The notes: generated from the sequence alone by a model not told the origin. Shown: positions 51,289 to 62,103, counted from the first letter of the stretch. The stretch is DNA of 64,000 nucleotides from an uncultured Prevotellaceae bacterium (GCA_902774795.1 CACYKA010000003.1:1-64000); one strand, 5' to 3'. Numbers and translations: made by a program.

Positions 51289-54200
51289 ATGAATTTCAAT
51301 TCAATTCTTTCGGCTCTCTTTGGAAATAAGTCAAGCCGCGATATAAAGAAGATACAACCACTGGTTGACAAGGTTAAGGCAGCATATCCTGCCATTCAGG
51401 CTCTGTCTAATGACGAACTCCGTGCCAAGAGCAAGGAGATACAGGCTAACGTGCAGGGCTCTGTGAAGGAACTGAGGGAACAGATAGACGCCCTCAAGGC
51501 AAAAATCGAAGAGACATCAATCGACGAGCGCGAGCCAATATTCAACCAGATAGACAAACTGGAAAAAGAAGTGCTTGACAAACTGGAGGAAGCCCTGAAC
51601 GAGGTTTACCCAGAGGTGTTCTCAATAGTGAAGGAAACAGCACGCCGTTTCTCTGAGAACGAGGAGACTGTGGTGACAGCTACTGACTTCGACAGGGAAC
51701 TGGCTGCAGATCCTGCCAAGGACTTCATCACCATAGACGGAGACAAGGCGATATACCACAACCACTGGACTGCAGGCGGCAACGACCTGAAATGGGAGAT
51801 GGTGCACTATGACGTGCAGCTCTTCGGCGGCATCGTGCTGCATCAGGGTAAGATTGCCGAGATGGCAACGGGTGAGGGTAAGACCCTCGTGGCTACATGC
51901 CCTGTGTTCCTGAATGCCCTGACTGGCAATGGCGTACATGTGGTGACTGTGAACGACTATCTGGCTAAGCGTGACTCGGAGTGGATGGGCCCGCTCTATA
52001 TGTTCCACGGCTTGAGCGTTGACTGCATTGACAAGCACAGACCTAACAGCGAGGAGCGCAGAAAGGCTTATCAGGCTGACATCACTTTTGGTACCAACAA
52101 CGAATTCGGCTTCGACTACCTGCGCGACAATATGGCAATGCAGCCAGAAGACCTCGTGCAGAGAAAGCATAACTACGCCATCGTCGATGAGGTTGACTCT
52201 GTGTTGATTGACGATGCACGTACTCCGCTTATCATCTCAGGTCCTGTGCCAAAGGGCGATGTGCAGATGTTTGAGGAATACCAGCCTCTCGTTGAGAAAC
52301 TCTTCGGGGTACAGAGAAAACTGGCTACCCAGCTGCTCGCCGACGCGAAGCAGATGATATCGAAGGGTCAGGAGACTGAAGACAAGGATATGACGGCTGA
52401 CGGCTTCCTGTCGCTCTACCGTTCATACAAGGCTCTTCCGAAGAATACGCCTCTCGTGAAATATCTCTCAGAGGACGGTATTAAGAGCGGCATGCTCAAT
52501 ACGGAAGAGATATACATGGAGAACAACAACCGCAAGATGCCTGAGGCCATAGCACCGCTGTACTTCGTCATCGACGAGAAGATGCACAGCGCCGACCTAA
52601 CCGACAAGGGTGTGGAATGGCTCTCGCAGCAGGTTGGAAACAAAGACCTCTTCGTTATTCCTGATATCACTTCACAGCTGTCGGCTCTGGAGGCAGAGAC
52701 AGGACTTACCGATGAGGAGCGTCTGGAGAAGAAGGACCAGTTGTTGAGCCACTTCTCAGAGCAGTCAGAGCGTGTTCACACTCTGCAGCAGCTGCTGAAG
52801 GCTTATTCACTCTACAACAGAGATGACGAATATGTTGTCATCAACAACGAGGTGAAGATTGTCGATGAGCAGACAGGCCGTATCATGGAGGGCCGCAGAT
52901 GGAGTGACGGACTGCATCAGGCTGTGGAGGCCAAGGAACACGTAAAGGTTGAGGCTGCCACGCAGACTTACGCTACCATCACCCTGCAGAACTACTTCCG
53001 CATGTACCACAAGCTGGCTGGTATGACAGGTACGGCATCAACAGAGGCTGGTGAGTTCTGGGATATCTACAAGCTCGACGTTGTGGAGATACCTACCAAC
53101 CGCCCTGTGATTCGTAAGGATATGGACGACCGCGTCTATAAGACCAACCGCGAGAAGTACAAGGCTGTTATCGATGAGATTGAGGAGATGCGCAATGCAG
53201 GACGTCCTTGTCTTGTTGGTACCACGTCTGTCGAAATATCAGAGCTTATCTCTCGTATGCTCAGCATGCGCAAGATTCCTCATAACGTGCTGAATGCCAA
53301 GGAACACGCCCGCGAGTCACTCATCGTGGCTGAGGCCGGTAAGAGCGTCAACGGACTGGGTGCTGTGACCATCGCCACCAACATGGCAGGTCGTGGTACC
53401 GATATCAAGCTGACTGATGAGGTGAAGGCTGCCGGTGGTCTGGCTATCATTGGTACAGAGCGTCATGAGAGTCGTCGTGTCGATAGGCAGTTGAGAGGTC
53501 GTGCAGGACGTCAGGGTGACCCAGGTTCGTCTGTGTTCTACGTTTCTCTTGAGGACAAGCTGATGAGGCTCTTTGCTTCAGAGAGAATAGCAAGGGTAAT
53601 GGACCGTCTCGGCTTCGAGGAAGGCGAGCGTATCGAGGCTCCGATGATTTCGAAGAGCATAGAACGCGCCCAGAAGAAAGTTGAGGAGAATAACTTCGGA
53701 ATACGTAAGAGACTGCTCGAATATGATGACGTGATGAACAAACAGCGTACTGTCATCTACGACAAGCGCCGCCATGCCCTCATGGGAGAGCGTATCGGAA
53801 TGGATATCACTAACACCATCTGGGATCGTGTGCTCTATATCCTCAACAACAATGACTACGAAGGATGCAGGGAGATGTTCCTGAAGCTCTTCTACATGGA
53901 CTTCCCATTCACTCAGGAAGAGTTTATCAGCACTCCACGTGAGAAGATGGAAGAAGAAGCATTCCAGGCTGCCATGACTCACTTCAAGGAGCATGTTGAC
54001 AAGGTTCGCGACGAGGCTGCACCAGTAGTTAAGGAGATTGTGGAGAATCCAGCAGCAAACTTCGAGCGCATACTCATTCCGCTGACAGATACGAAGATGA
54101 TGTATCGTATGTCGTTCGACCTGAAGGAGTGCTACGACTGCGGATGTACCAATGTGATGAAGGAATTCGAGAAGATGATAATGCTCCATACCATTGACGA

Positions 54201-54660
54201 CAACTGGAAGGAGAACCTTCGTCAGCTTGATGAGCTGCGCCACTCTTCGCAGAATGCATCCTACGAGCAGAAAGACCCATTGCTTATCTTCAAGCTGGAG
54301 TCGGTGAAGCTGTGGGACAACATGATAAATCAGATGAATGACACCATCTGTTCTACACTCTCACGCATTCGCATTCACAGGGAAGAGGCTCCACAGGAGG
54401 CTCAGGCACCACTGCCACGCAAGCCCCAAACCCCTCAATATACCACCAACAAGGTGCAGCTTAATGCTGACGGTACGCCAATGGCACCGCCACAGCCACC
54501 TATGGGCGACGGCATGAACAAGCCAAGGTATATTGACCCATCACAGCCACAGCAGGCACCAAGGATTCCTATCGTGAATACCAAGACACCGCGTCCTAAC
54601 GACCCATGTCCATGCGGCTCAGGCAAGAAGTACAAGCATTGTCACGGCAGAAATCAATAG
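51289..54660 (+). CDS. secA: Protein translocase ATPase SecA
   Basis: This 1123-residue motor drives preprotein export through SecYEG. The DEAD-like motifs are present: GEGKTLVA near residue 200, [32 protein letters not shown], and [12 protein letters not shown]. The pre-protein-binding domain and helical wing are intact, and the C-terminus has the zinc motif [14 protein letters not shown]. Bacteroidetes SecA are often over 1000 residues because of N-terminal and linker insertions, including the charged helical segment at residues 55-110. Confidence 0.96.
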   Translation: MNFNSILSALFGNKSSRDIKKIQPLVDKVKAAYPAIQALSNDELRAKSKEIQANVQGSVKELREQIDALKAKIEETSIDEREPIFNQIDKLEKEVLDKLEEALNEVYPEVFSIVKETARRFSENEETVVTATDFDRELAADPAKDFITIDGDKAIYHNHWTAGGNDLKWEMVHYDVQLFGGIVLHQGKIAEMATGEGKTLVATCPVFLNALTGNGVHVVTVNDYLAKRDSEWMGPLYMFHGLSVDCIDKHRPNSEERRKAYQADITFGTNNEFGFDYLRDNMAMQPEDLVQRKHNYAIVDEVDSVLIDDARTPLIISGPVPKGDVQMFEEYQPLVEKLFGVQRKLATQLLADAKQMISKGQETEDKDMTADGFLSLYRSYKALPKNTPLVKYLSEDGIKSGMLNTEEIYMENNNRKMPEAIAPLYFVIDEKMHSADLTDKGVEWLSQQVGNKDLFVIPDITSQLSALEAETGLTDEERLEKKDQLLSHFSEQSERVHTLQQLLKAYSLYNRDDEYVVINNEVKIVDEQTGRIMEGRRWSDGLHQAVEAKEHVKVEAATQTYATITLQNYFRMYHKLAGMTGTASTEAGEFWDIYKLDVVEIPTNRPVIRKDMDDRVYKTNREKYKAVIDEIEEMRNAGRPCLVGTTSVEISELISRMLSMRKIPHNVLNAKEHARESLIVAEAGKSVNGLGAVTIATNMAGRGTDIKLTDEVKAAGGLAIIGTERHESRRVDRQLRGRAGRQGDPGSSVFYVSLEDKLMRLFASERIARVMDRLGFEEGERIEAPMISKSIERAQKKVEENNFGIRKRLLEYDDVMNKQRTVIYDKRRHALMGERIGMDITNTIWDRVLYILNNNDYEGCREMFLKLFYMDFPFTQEEFISTPREKMEEEAFQAAMTHFKEHVDKVRDEAAPVVKEIVENPAANFERILIPLTDTKMMYRMSFDLKECYDCGCTNVMKEFEKMIMLHTIDDNWKENLRQLDELRHSSQNASYEQKDPLLIFKLESVKLWDNMINQMNDTICSTLSRIRIHREEAPQEAQAPLPRKPQTPQYTTNKVQLNADGTPMAPPQPPMGDGMNKPRYIDPSQPQQAPRIPIVNTKTPRPNDPCPCGSGKKYKHCHGRNQ

Positions 54661-54710
54661 ACAATAATTTATATACGCGTACGCGAGTAAAAACAGACAT
54701 TATATATATT

Positions 54711-56558
54711 ATGAAGCATCAGTTACGCAGCGCAGTCTGCACAGAAGGTCGCCGAATGGCAGGAGCAAGGGCTCTGTGGGTTGCCAACGGCATGAAGAGA
54801 GAGCAGTTTGGAAAGCCGATTATAGCAATTGTGAATTCTTTCACACAGTTTGTCCCAGGTCATACACACCTGCATGAGATTGGACAGATTGTAAAGGCAG
54901 AAATAGAGAAACTGGGCTGCTATGCAGCAGAATTCAACACTATAGCCGTTGACGACGGCATCGCAATGGGACATGACGGCATGCTCTATTCATTGCCTTC
55001 TCGCGATGTCATTGCCGACTCTGTGGAGTATATGGTAAATGCCCACAAGGCTGACGCTATGGTGTGCATCTCAAACTGCGACAAGGTGACACCTGGTATG
55101 CTGATGGCTGCCATGAGACTGAATATCCCTGCTGTGTTCGTATCAGGAGGTCCGATGGAGTCTCACAAGCTGAACGGTGAGAATGCCGACCTTATCACGG
55201 CGATGATTAAGGGTGGTGACCCTACGGTTTCTGACGAGGAGCTGGCTGAGGTTGAGAGTATGGCATGTCCTGGCTGCGGAGCCTGCTCTGGTATGTTCAC
55301 AGCAAACTCCATGAACTCTCTGACTGAGGCTATCGGCCTGTCACTGCCTGGAAACGGTTCTATTTTGGCTACTCACAAGAACAGGATAAACCTCTTCAAG
55401 AAGGCTGCCCAGATAATCGTGAAGAATGCGCTGGCATACTATGAGGACGGCGACGAGAGTGTACTGCCAAGAAGCATCGCTACACGTGCTGCTTTCCTCA
55501 ACGCTATGACGCTGGACATCGCTATGGGGGCTTCAACAAATACTGTGCTCCATCTGCTCGCAGTAGCACAGGAGGGTGGGGTAGATTTCAAGATGCAGGA
55601 CATCGACGCCCTCAGCCGCAAGGTGCCTTTCCTCTGCAAACTGGCTCCTAACTGGCAGAAATACTCTATTCAGGAGGAAAACAGGGCTGGTGGCATACTC
55701 GGCATTCTGGGTGAGCTGGCTAAGGGTAACCTGCTCGACCTCTCTTGCAAGCGCGTAAACGGTGCTACTCTGGGAGAGGATATACAGAAATACTCTATCA
55801 CAGGTCTGAAACTGAATGCTGACGGCACATGGACTAATGACCCTATGGCTGTTGTTACAAAGGAGGTTGGTGACATCTACGGATGTGCTCCTGGCGGCAA
55901 GTTCTCAAATGTCATGGGCTCTCAGGAGACATACTGGGACGAGCTCGATACAGACAGGGAGAATGGCTGCATACGCGACATAGAACATGCATACACCAAG
56001 GACGGCGGTATGGCTGTGCTCTTTGGAAATATCGCTCAGGACGGCTGTGTAGTAAAGACTGCCGGCGTGGCTCCTGAACTGTGGCACTTCGAAGGTCCTG
56101 CTGTGGTATTCGACTCTCAGGAAGATGCCTGCGAGGGTATTCTCGGAGGAAAGGTGAAGAAGGGCGACTGCGTCGTCATTACCCACGAAGGTCCTAAGGG
56201 CGGCCCAGGCATGCAAGAGATGCTGTATCCTACTTCATACATTAAGAGTATGCACATGGGTAAGGAGTGTGCCCTGATTACTGACGGACGTTTCTCTGGC
56301 GGTACGTCAGGACTGTCAATAGGACATATCTCCCCAGAGGCTGCCAGCGGTGGCAATATCGGAAAAATCAAGGACGGCGACATCATCGTAATCGATATCC
56401 CAAGCCGCTCAATTAACGTGAAACTTACTGACGAAGAACTCGCAGCACGCCCACAGCAGCCGCTGAAGCGCAATCGCGTAGTAAGCAAGGCCCTGAAAGC
56501 CTATGCACAATCTGTATCATCTGCCGACAAAGGTGGCGTAAGAATAATAGAAGACTAA
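54711..56558 (+). CDS. ilvD: Dihydroxy-acid dehydratase
   Basis: This 615-residue Fe-S enzyme catalyses the third common step of valine and isoleucine synthesis. It shows the family start ([20 protein letters not shown]), three cluster cysteines in [12 protein letters not shown] and [16 protein letters not shown], and the C-terminal [19 protein letters not shown]. The ATG at 54711 begins the conserved N-terminus; an earlier in-frame ATG inside secA is not used. It is the first gene of the ilv operon, 50 bases after secA. Confidence 0.96.
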   Translation: MKHQLRSAVCTEGRRMAGARALWVANGMKREQFGKPIIAIVNSFTQFVPGHTHLHEIGQIVKAEIEKLGCYAAEFNTIAVDDGIAMGHDGMLYSLPSRDVIADSVEYMVNAHKADAMVCISNCDKVTPGMLMAAMRLNIPAVFVSGGPMESHKLNGENADLITAMIKGGDPTVSDEELAEVESMACPGCGACSGMFTANSMNSLTEAIGLSLPGNGSILATHKNRINLFKKAAQIIVKNALAYYEDGDESVLPRSIATRAAFLNAMTLDIAMGASTNTVLHLLAVAQEGGVDFKMQDIDALSRKVPFLCKLAPNWQKYSIQEENRAGGILGILGELAKGNLLDLSCKRVNGATLGEDIQKYSITGLKLNADGTWTNDPMAVVTKEVGDIYGCAPGGKFSNVMGSQETYWDELDTDRENGCIRDIEHAYTKDGGMAVLFGNIAQDGCVVKTAGVAPELWHFEGPAVVFDSQEDACEGILGGKVKKGDCVVITHEGPKGGPGMQEMLYPTSYIKSMHMGKECALITDGRFSGGTSGLSIGHISPEAASGGNIGKIKDGDIIVIDIPSRSINVKLTDEELAARPQQPLKRNRVVSKALKAYAQSVSSADKGGVRIIED

Positions 56559-56568
56559 GAAAAGAATA

Positions 56569-58290
56569 ATGGTTACTGGTTCAGAAGCATTGATGCTTTC
56601 CCTGAAAGAACAGGGAGTAAAGACAATATTCGGCTATCCAGGAGGCAGCATTATGCCTACCTATGATGCCATATACGACTATACACGTGGTGAGAAGAAG
56701 GCATTCGACCACATCCTCGTACGTCATGAGCAGGCTGCCGCACACGCTGCAGAAGGCTATGCACGCGTATCAGGAAAGGTGGGTGTCTGCATCGTAACAT
56801 CAGGCCCTGGTGTGACAAATACCCTGACTGGTGTTGCTGATGCCATGATGGACTCTACGCCTATCGTGGTCATAGCAGGCCAGGTGGCTACCAGCGTGCT
56901 GGGTACTGACGCCTTTCAGGAGGTTGACCTCGTGGGTGTGGCACAGCCAATAACAAAATGGGCTTACCAGATACGTAGGGCAGAAGATGTGGCATGGGCT
57001 GTATCTCGTGCCTTCTATATCGCTAACAGCGGACGCCCAGGTCCTGTGGTGCTCGACTTCACAAAGAACGCCCAGACGGCAATGATAGACTACAAGCCTG
57101 CAAAGGTTGACTTCATCCGCTCTTACGTGCCTTATCCAGAGCCTAGCGAGGAAAAATTGAAGGCTGCCGCTGAGCTGATAAACAATGCCAAGAAGCCTAT
57201 GGCTCTTGTGGGTCAGGGTGTGGAACTGGGTAATGCTCAGGAGGAACTCAAGACCTTCCTTGAGAAGGCTGACATCCCTGCCGGCAGAACTCTCCTCGGA
57301 CTTTCTGCCCTGCCTTCAAATCATCCGCTGAATATGGGTATGCTGGGCATGCACGGCTCTTATTCCGTAAACCTGAAGGAACAGGAGGCTGATGTGCTCA
57401 TCGCCATAGGCATGCGCTTCTCTGATCGTGTGACTGGCGACGTATCACGCTATGCCAAGCAGGCAAAGATAATACACCTCGACATCGATAAGTCGGAGAT
57501 TGACAAATGTGTGAAGACTGACGTCTCTGTCGTAGCTGACTGTAAGGTTTCGCTGCCTGCCTTGACAGCACTTGTCAACAAGGCTGACCACAGCGACTGG
57601 AAGGCATCTTTCCAGCCTCTGCGCCAGAAGGAAATAGAGAATGTCATAACACCTGCTACCAAGCCTACCAGCGGACCGTTGCTCATGGGTGAGGTGGCTC
57701 ACGATGTGGCAAAGATGGCATATTCTATGGAGGACAAAATCGGAGCTCCGATTCTTGTTACTGACGTAGGCCAAAACCAGATGATGTCATGCAGATACTT
57801 CAAATATCACGTACCACGCTCAATAGCTACCTCTGGCGGCCTTGGAACAATGGGCTACGGCCTGCCTGCTGCTATGGGTGCTACCTATGGCGCACCTGAC
57901 AGGGTGGTATGCTGCTTTATGGGTGACGGCGGACTGCAGATGGTGATACAGGAACTGGGCACCATAATGGAGTATGACATTCCTGTGAAGATGATTCTTC
58001 TCAACAACAGCTATCTGGGCAATGTGCGCCAGTGGCAGGATATGTTCTTCCACAAGAAGCAGTCGTTCACTCCGATGTGCAATCCTGATTTCAGCAAGAT
58101 AGCTGAGGCTTACGCCATTCCTTACCTGAAGGTGGAGAAGCGCGAAGACCTGCCTGCTGCAATCGAGAAGATGCTGACATCGAAGGGCGCTTTCTTCCTT
58201 GAGACAGTTATCAAGCCCGACATGAATGTAGAACCTATGACAGCTCCAGGAAAGGCTGTTGATGAAATGCAACTTAAAGTTGAATATTGA
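56569..58290 (+). CDS. ilvB: Acetolactate synthase large subunit
   Basis: This 573-residue thiamine diphosphate enzyme condenses pyruvate with pyruvate or 2-ketobutyrate. Family features: IFGYPGGSIMPTYDAIY, catalytic Glu in RHEQAAAHAAEGYARVSG, GPGVTNTLTGVADAMMDSTP, and the TPP motif GDGGLQMVIQELGTIMEYDI. The FAD-binding middle domain is present. It follows ilvD by 10 bases and overlaps ilvN by one base (TGATG). Confidence 0.96.
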   Translation: MVTGSEALMLSLKEQGVKTIFGYPGGSIMPTYDAIYDYTRGEKKAFDHILVRHEQAAAHAAEGYARVSGKVGVCIVTSGPGVTNTLTGVADAMMDSTPIVVIAGQVATSVLGTDAFQEVDLVGVAQPITKWAYQIRRAEDVAWAVSRAFYIANSGRPGPVVLDFTKNAQTAMIDYKPAKVDFIRSYVPYPEPSEEKLKAAAELINNAKKPMALVGQGVELGNAQEELKTFLEKADIPAGRTLLGLSALPSNHPLNMGMLGMHGSYSVNLKEQEADVLIAIGMRFSDRVTGDVSRYAKQAKIIHLDIDKSEIDKCVKTDVSVVADCKVSLPALTALVNKADHSDWKASFQPLRQKEIENVITPATKPTSGPLLMGEVAHDVAKMAYSMEDKIGAPILVTDVGQNQMMSCRYFKYHVPRSIATSGGLGTMGYGLPAAMGATYGAPDRVVCCFMGDGGLQMVIQELGTIMEYDIPVKMILLNNSYLGNVRQWQDMFFHKKQSFTPMCNPDFSKIAEAYAIPYLKVEKREDLPAAIEKMLTSKGAFFLETVIKPDMNVEPMTAPGKAVDEMQLKVEY

Positions 58291-58832
58291 TGGAACAGAC
58301 ACTTTTTACATTACAGGTATATACTGAGAATATTGCAGGTATCCTCAACCAGATTACTGCTGTATTTACCCGCAGACAGATAAACATCGAGTCGCTCAAC
58401 GTCAGCCCGTCGTCAATCAAGGGCATACACAAATATACCATTACGGCATACTCTGACGAGGAGATGATGAAGAAGGTCGTAAAGCAGATAGAGAAGAAGA
58501 TTGATGTCGTAAAGGCACATTTCTACACTAATTCCGACCTGTTCCTCGTTGAGGTGGCGCTCTTCAAGCTTGCTACCGACGTGGTTGTGAAGAATCCTTC
58601 GGTTTCTCATGCTATTCGTCACGCCAAAGCCCGCTTTACTGAGGTTAACGAGACTTTCTGCGTAGTAGTGAGTCAGGGAAAGACAGACGACATCGTTGCC
58701 CTCTTCCATGAGTTGCACAAGACTCCGGGATGTATATTGCAGTTCACACGCTCAGGACGCATCGCCGTAACACGTTCTTGTCAGGAGGAGGTTTCAAAAT
58801 TCCTGCATGAAAGGGCAGAGGAGATAGAATAA
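58290..58832 (+). CDS. ilvN: Acetolactate synthase regulatory subunit
   Basis: This 180-residue subunit has an N-terminal ACT domain (TLQVYTENIAGILNQITAVF, TRRQINIESLNVSPS), which mediates valine feedback control, and a C-terminal IlvH-type domain (DDIVALFHELHKTPGCILQF, TRSGRIAVTRS). The start codon shares a base with the ilvB stop. A TTG three bases upstream is a less likely alternative start. Confidence 0.94.
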   Translation: MEQTLFTLQVYTENIAGILNQITAVFTRRQINIESLNVSPSSIKGIHKYTITAYSDEEMMKKVVKQIEKKIDVVKAHFYTNSDLFLVEVALFKLATDVVVKNPSVSHAIRHAKARFTEVNETFCVVVSQGKTDDIVALFHELHKTPGCILQFTRSGRIAVTRSCQEEVSKFLHERAEEIE

Positions 58833-58833
58833 T

Positions 58834-59592
58834 ATGGATAAGGTAGAAAGATATTCATATACCGCAGACACGTTCCATTGCGACTTCAATCATGAGCTCT
58901 GCATGGGGCATCTTGGCAATGCCATGCTGAATGCTGCCGATGTACACTCTACGATGAGGAATTTCGGAATGACGTATCTGAACACCATCCGCAAGACGTG
59001 GGTGCTGTCGCGTCTTGCAATAGAGCTGACGGAGATTCCTGTGGAGCATACTCCCCTGTGCATTGAGACGTGGGTGGAGAATGCCATGAAGTATTTCACC
59101 AAGCGTAACTGGTGCATAAAGTCTGAGGACGGTAAGGTGTATGGCTATGGCAAGTCTATCTGGGCAATGATAGATACTGAGACACGTGAGCCGCAGGATA
59201 TCCTGGCTGTCCACGAGGGCAAGATAAGGGATTACCTGTATCCAGAGAAGGAATGCCAGATGGCTGATGTGTCAAGGGTACGCACTCCTGAGATGACGGA
59301 ATATACGGAATTCAAGGTGAAGTATTCGGACATCGACGTCAATGGTCATCTCAATTCCATGAAGTATGTGGATCATGTGATGGATATGTTCTCGCTGGAC
59401 CACTACAGGGACTACCAGCTGCGACGCCTTGAGATAGCGTATGTGGCTGAGGGACACTTTGGTGACACTGTACGCATATACCACCTTGACGAGGGCAACC
59501 AGACCTATGCATTCAAGTTGTGTAGGGTAGAGGAGGACAATACTGAAACAGAATTAAGCAGAATACAATTATTTTTCAAACAAAAAGCATAA
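58834..59592 (+). CDS. Acyl-ACP thioesterase
   Basis: This 252-residue double hotdog-fold enzyme releases fatty acids from acyl carrier protein. Features of the FatA/B family are visible: TWVLSRLAIELTEIPVEHTP, ENAMKYFTKRNWCIKSEDGK, and in the second half VKYSDIDVNGHLNSMKYVDH with DVNGHLNSMKY as the family's catalytic region. It is placed between ilvN and ilvC, one base after the ilvN stop, a position seen in other Bacteroidales; the link to branched-chain fatty acids is a plausible inference. Confidence 0.9.
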   Translation: MDKVERYSYTADTFHCDFNHELCMGHLGNAMLNAADVHSTMRNFGMTYLNTIRKTWVLSRLAIELTEIPVEHTPLCIETWVENAMKYFTKRNWCIKSEDGKVYGYGKSIWAMIDTETREPQDILAVHEGKIRDYLYPEKECQMADVSRVRTPEMTEYTEFKVKYSDIDVNGHLNSMKYVDHVMDMFSLDHYRDYQLRRLEIAYVAEGHFGDTVRIYHLDEGNQTYAFKLCRVEEDNTETELSRIQLFFKQKA

Positions 59593-59619
59593 GTTTAATC
59601 TTAAAAAACAAAAGAAACT

Positions 59620-60663
59620 ATGGCAAAAATGAATTTTGGTGGAGTTATCGAAGAGGTAATGACACGTGAAGAGTTTCCACTTGAGAAGGCTCGTGAAATC
59701 CTTAAGGATGAGACTATCGCAGTAATCGGTTATGGTGTGCAGGGTCCTGGTCAGGCTTGCAACCTTCGCGACAATGGCTTCAACGTTATCGTTGGTCAGC
59801 GTCAGGGTAAGACCTACGAGAAGGCTGTTGCTGACGGTTGGGTACCAGGTGAGACACTGTTCTCTATCGAAGAGGCTGCTACAAAGGGCACTATCGTAAT
59901 GTGTCTGCTTTCTGACGCAGCTGTGATGAGCGTATGGCCTACACTGCAGAAGTGCCTGCAGCCAGGAAATGCTCTGTATTTCTCTCATGGCTTCGCTATC
60001 ACATGGAACGACCGCACTGGTTGTGTTCCACAGAAGGACATCGACGTTATCATGGTTGCTCCTAAGGGTTCTGGTACATCTCTCCGCACAATGTTCCTTG
60101 AGGGTCGTGGCCTGAATTCTTCATACGCAGTATATCAGGACGCTACAGGCAAGGCTCTTGACCGTACTCTCGCTCTGGGTATCGGCATCGGTTCTGGCTA
60201 CCTGTTCGAGACAACATTCCAGCGTGAGGCTACTTCTGACCTGACAGGTGAGCGTGGCTCTCTGATGGGTGCTATTCAGGGTCTGCTCCTCGCTCAGTAT
60301 GAGGTGCTCCGTGAGAACGGTCATACTCCTTCTGAGGCTTTCAACGAGACCGTTGAGGAGCTCACACAGTCACTCATGCCACTCTTCGCTGCTAAGGGTA
60401 TGGACTGGATGTATGCTAACTGCTCTACAACCGCTCAGCGTGGTGCCCTTGACTGGATGGGCCCATTCCACGATGCTATCAAGCCAGTTGTTGAGAAGCT
60501 CTACGCTTCTGTTAAGAGTGGCAACGAGGCTCAGATTTCTATCGACGCAAACTCTAAGCCTGACTACCGCGTAGGTCTTGAGAAGGAGCTTGCTGCCCTC
60601 CACGATTCTGAAATGTGGCGTACAGCTGAGGTCGTTCGCAAACTGCGTCCTGAAAACAACTAG
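59620..60663 (+). CDS. ilvC: Ketol-acid reductoisomerase
   Basis: This 347-residue enzyme isomerises and reduces acetolactate using NAD(P)H. It has the dinucleotide-binding glycines (VIGYGVQGPGQACNLRDNGF), then SLRTMFLEGRGLNSSYAVYQD and TFQREATSDLTGERG with metal-binding acidic residues, and LVEELTQSLMPLF-like helices. Codon use is strongly biased to GCT and TCT, consistent with high expression. It closes the ilv operon with a terminator about 70 bases downstream. Confidence 0.96.
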   Translation: MAKMNFGGVIEEVMTREEFPLEKAREILKDETIAVIGYGVQGPGQACNLRDNGFNVIVGQRQGKTYEKAVADGWVPGETLFSIEEAATKGTIVMCLLSDAAVMSVWPTLQKCLQPGNALYFSHGFAITWNDRTGCVPQKDIDVIMVAPKGSGTSLRTMFLEGRGLNSSYAVYQDATGKALDRTLALGIGIGSGYLFETTFQREATSDLTGERGSLMGAIQGLLLAQYEVLRENGHTPSEAFNETVEELTQSLMPLFAAKGMDWMYANCSTTAQRGALDWMGPFHDAIKPVVEKLYASVKSGNEAQISIDANSKPDYRVGLEKELAALHDSEMWRTAEVVRKLRPENN

Positions 60664-60665
60664 TT

Positions 60666-60722
60666 GGGCCTAATCTTGTCGTCATGTCGATATGACGTCA
60701 TGTCGATATGTCGAGAGGCCCC
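60666..60722 (+). repeat. Hairpin element after ilvC (TCGATATGTCGA type)
   Basis: GGGCC (60666-60670) and GGCCC (60718-60722) enclose two direct copies of TCATGTCGATATG. The core TCGATATGTCGA and the flanking GGCC-CCnAAAATT sequence match the hairpin at 50673-50740. Confidence 0.6.
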
Positions 60723-60730
60723 GAAAATTC

Positions 60731-60770
60731 AATCCCCGTTGATGTCCGTCAACGGGGATTATTGATTTTA
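60731..60770 (+). terminator. Terminator of the ilv operon
   Basis: AATCCCCGTTGA (60731-60742) pairs perfectly with TCAACGGGGATT (60749-60760) over 12 bases; an AT-rich TTTTA stretch follows. Confidence 0.9.
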
Positions 60771-60811
60771 ATCAAAAAATGTGTGCGCACACAGAAATAT
60801 TTTTCGAAAAG

Positions 60812-60843
60812 TTTGTAGGGAATATGAAATAGTATTATCTTTG
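60812..60843 (+). promoter_or_regulatory. Promoter for a small RNA candidate
   Basis: TTTG (60812-60815) and TATCTTTG (60836-60843) are 20 bases apart. No convincing gene lies directly downstream; a terminator does, at 60922-60978. Confidence 0.65.
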
Positions 60844-60849
60844 CACTCG

Positions 60850-60978
60850 AAAGATGTAAAACAAGGATAATGACAGGATGCTCAGGCGTCCTAATCTCAA
60901 TAGATATTTTTTAAGGTGGGTAGTCCGCTTCAGAGTTCACGCTGGCATTTGTCAAGCTGCTCTGGGCGGACTTTTCCT
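60850..60978 (+). ncRNA. Candidate small RNA
   Basis: About 130 bases lie between the promoter and a stable hairpin: AGTCCGC (60922-60928) with GCGGACT (60966-60972) and CAGAG (60931-60935) with CTCTG (60960-60964), then TTTTCCTTT. A 5' hairpin AGGA/TCCT is at about 60875-60892. A 60-codon frame starts at 60878, but it runs through the terminator and into the repeat element and has unlikely composition, so an sRNA is preferred. Confidence 0.5.
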
Positions 60979-61035
60979 TTGTCTCCCTTTTCACTCCCTT
61001 TTCACTCCTTTTTCACTCCCTTTTTTAAATTTTTC

Positions 61036-61330
61036 AGGCAACGTTTTGCGTATTTAGGCAACGCTTTTTTAGGGGCTTAAATGCCGTTTTTGTTCCCCTA
61101 CTAGGGAATTTTTGCGGCCCTACTAGGTAACAAATTTTTCCTCGTGAGGCAGCAAATGTTGCCAACGTTGCCACGTTGCCAACGTTGCGTAAGCACCCTC
61201 CATGCATGCAGGAAATACCCACTGGATAGTATTTCAAATATTATGATAAATAGAACAAATATTCTTTCTATTATTATTTACTTATTAGACACCTTAAGGC
61301 AACGCTGCAACGCCGCAACGCGCAACGTTT
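61036..61330. repeat. Repeated-word element with GTTGCC/GGCAACG arms
   Basis: Left arm words GTTGCCAAC, GTTGCCAC, GTTGCCAAC, GTTGCG at 61158-61189 face right arm words GGCAACG, CTGCAACG, CCGCAACG, CGCAACG at 61297-61327, around an AT-rich spacer (61215-61290). Two more GGCAACG copies lie at 61037 and 61057, and the paired CCCTACTAGGG motif at 61097-61140. Architecture matches the elements at 37.2-37.9 kb. Confidence 0.75.
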
Positions 61331-61354
61331 TGACAAAAATGAATTGCTAAAAAC

Positions 61355-61385
61355 TTGGCAGTGTCAAAAAAAAAGACTACCTTTG
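61355..61385 (+). promoter_or_regulatory. Promoter for the gene at 61423
   Basis: TTGG (61355-61358) and TACCTTTG (61378-61385) are 19 bases apart. The leader is about 30 bases. Confidence 0.6.
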
Positions 61386-61422
61386 CAGTTGGAAATATTC
61401 ACACATATATAAATAAGGTGAT

Positions 61423-62088
61423 ATGAAGCACGTAAAGATAATGTCGATGCCCGAGTGTGACAAGCTGATATACAGCGGTGGCATCATAGCCCGTCAGATA
61501 GGGGCGCTGATGGTGGTTGACGACGAGAATCCCCTTGGCGCAGAGAGCTATCCTATAGTGTCAGGCGGACGCAACCTTGCTGACGGATGGCTGTCTCAGG
61601 GCGAGGAGTGCATGGAGACGCCAGTGGTATGCAGAGTGGGGGAGAAGATCGAACCGCAGAAGTTTGCCAAGTTCGTCAAGATGGGTATGCACGAAGAGAT
61701 ACCCACTTCGGCTTACGAACTGTATGGCCAGCTGCGCGAGAACGGCAGTGACCTGCAGTTGCCCTTCTGGGCCTCTAATCATGAGACAATACGCGAATAC
61801 AGGGTGGAGCTGGAAATCAACGACTTCAGTAAGGAGGAGGCTTTCTGCTATTCTACTGACACTTCGTCTTTTTATTTCGAGGCCTATTTCGAAAGCGGCA
61901 ACCATGATGACCTGTACAATCAGCTGTCAGCTCAGCTGATGGACTATATTAATATTCTGGATAAGGAGGAGTTGGGCGCAAAAATCATCTTCACGACGTA
62001 TGACTTTGACTATCATGATGTGATAGAACGCCTTAACAATACGCCTATAGAAACGGGCTATTGCGACATGATGAAACCAAGACACTAA
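61423..62088 (+). CDS. Unknown cytoplasmic protein
   Basis: This 221-residue protein is not recognised. It starts MKHVKIMSMPECDKLIYSGG and is rich in acidic and aromatic residues toward the end (IFTTYDFDYHDVIERLNNTP). No signal peptide or membrane segment. It is read 15 bases before the next unknown gene, so the two are probably cotranscribed with the replication-like gene downstream. The context (palindromic repeats, phased repeats, VirE-like gene) suggests a mobile or integrated element. Confidence 0.6.
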   Translation: MKHVKIMSMPECDKLIYSGGIIARQIGALMVVDDENPLGAESYPIVSGGRNLADGWLSQGEECMETPVVCRVGEKIEPQKFAKFVKMGMHEEIPTSAYELYGQLRENGSDLQLPFWASNHETIREYRVELEINDFSKEEAFCYSTDTSSFYFEAYFESGNHDDLYNQLSAQLMDYINILDKEELGAKIIFTTYDFDYHDVIERLNNTPIETGYCDMMKPRH

Positions 62089-62103
62089 CACACCTAATAC
62101 CCT

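Noticed and set aside
53578..54243. Minus-strand 221-codon frame opposite secA
   Set aside because: Antisense shadow of conserved secA.
60878..61060. 60-codon frame starting MLRRPNL
   Set aside because: It reads through a stable terminator and into the repeat element; composition is atypical. An sRNA is preferred.
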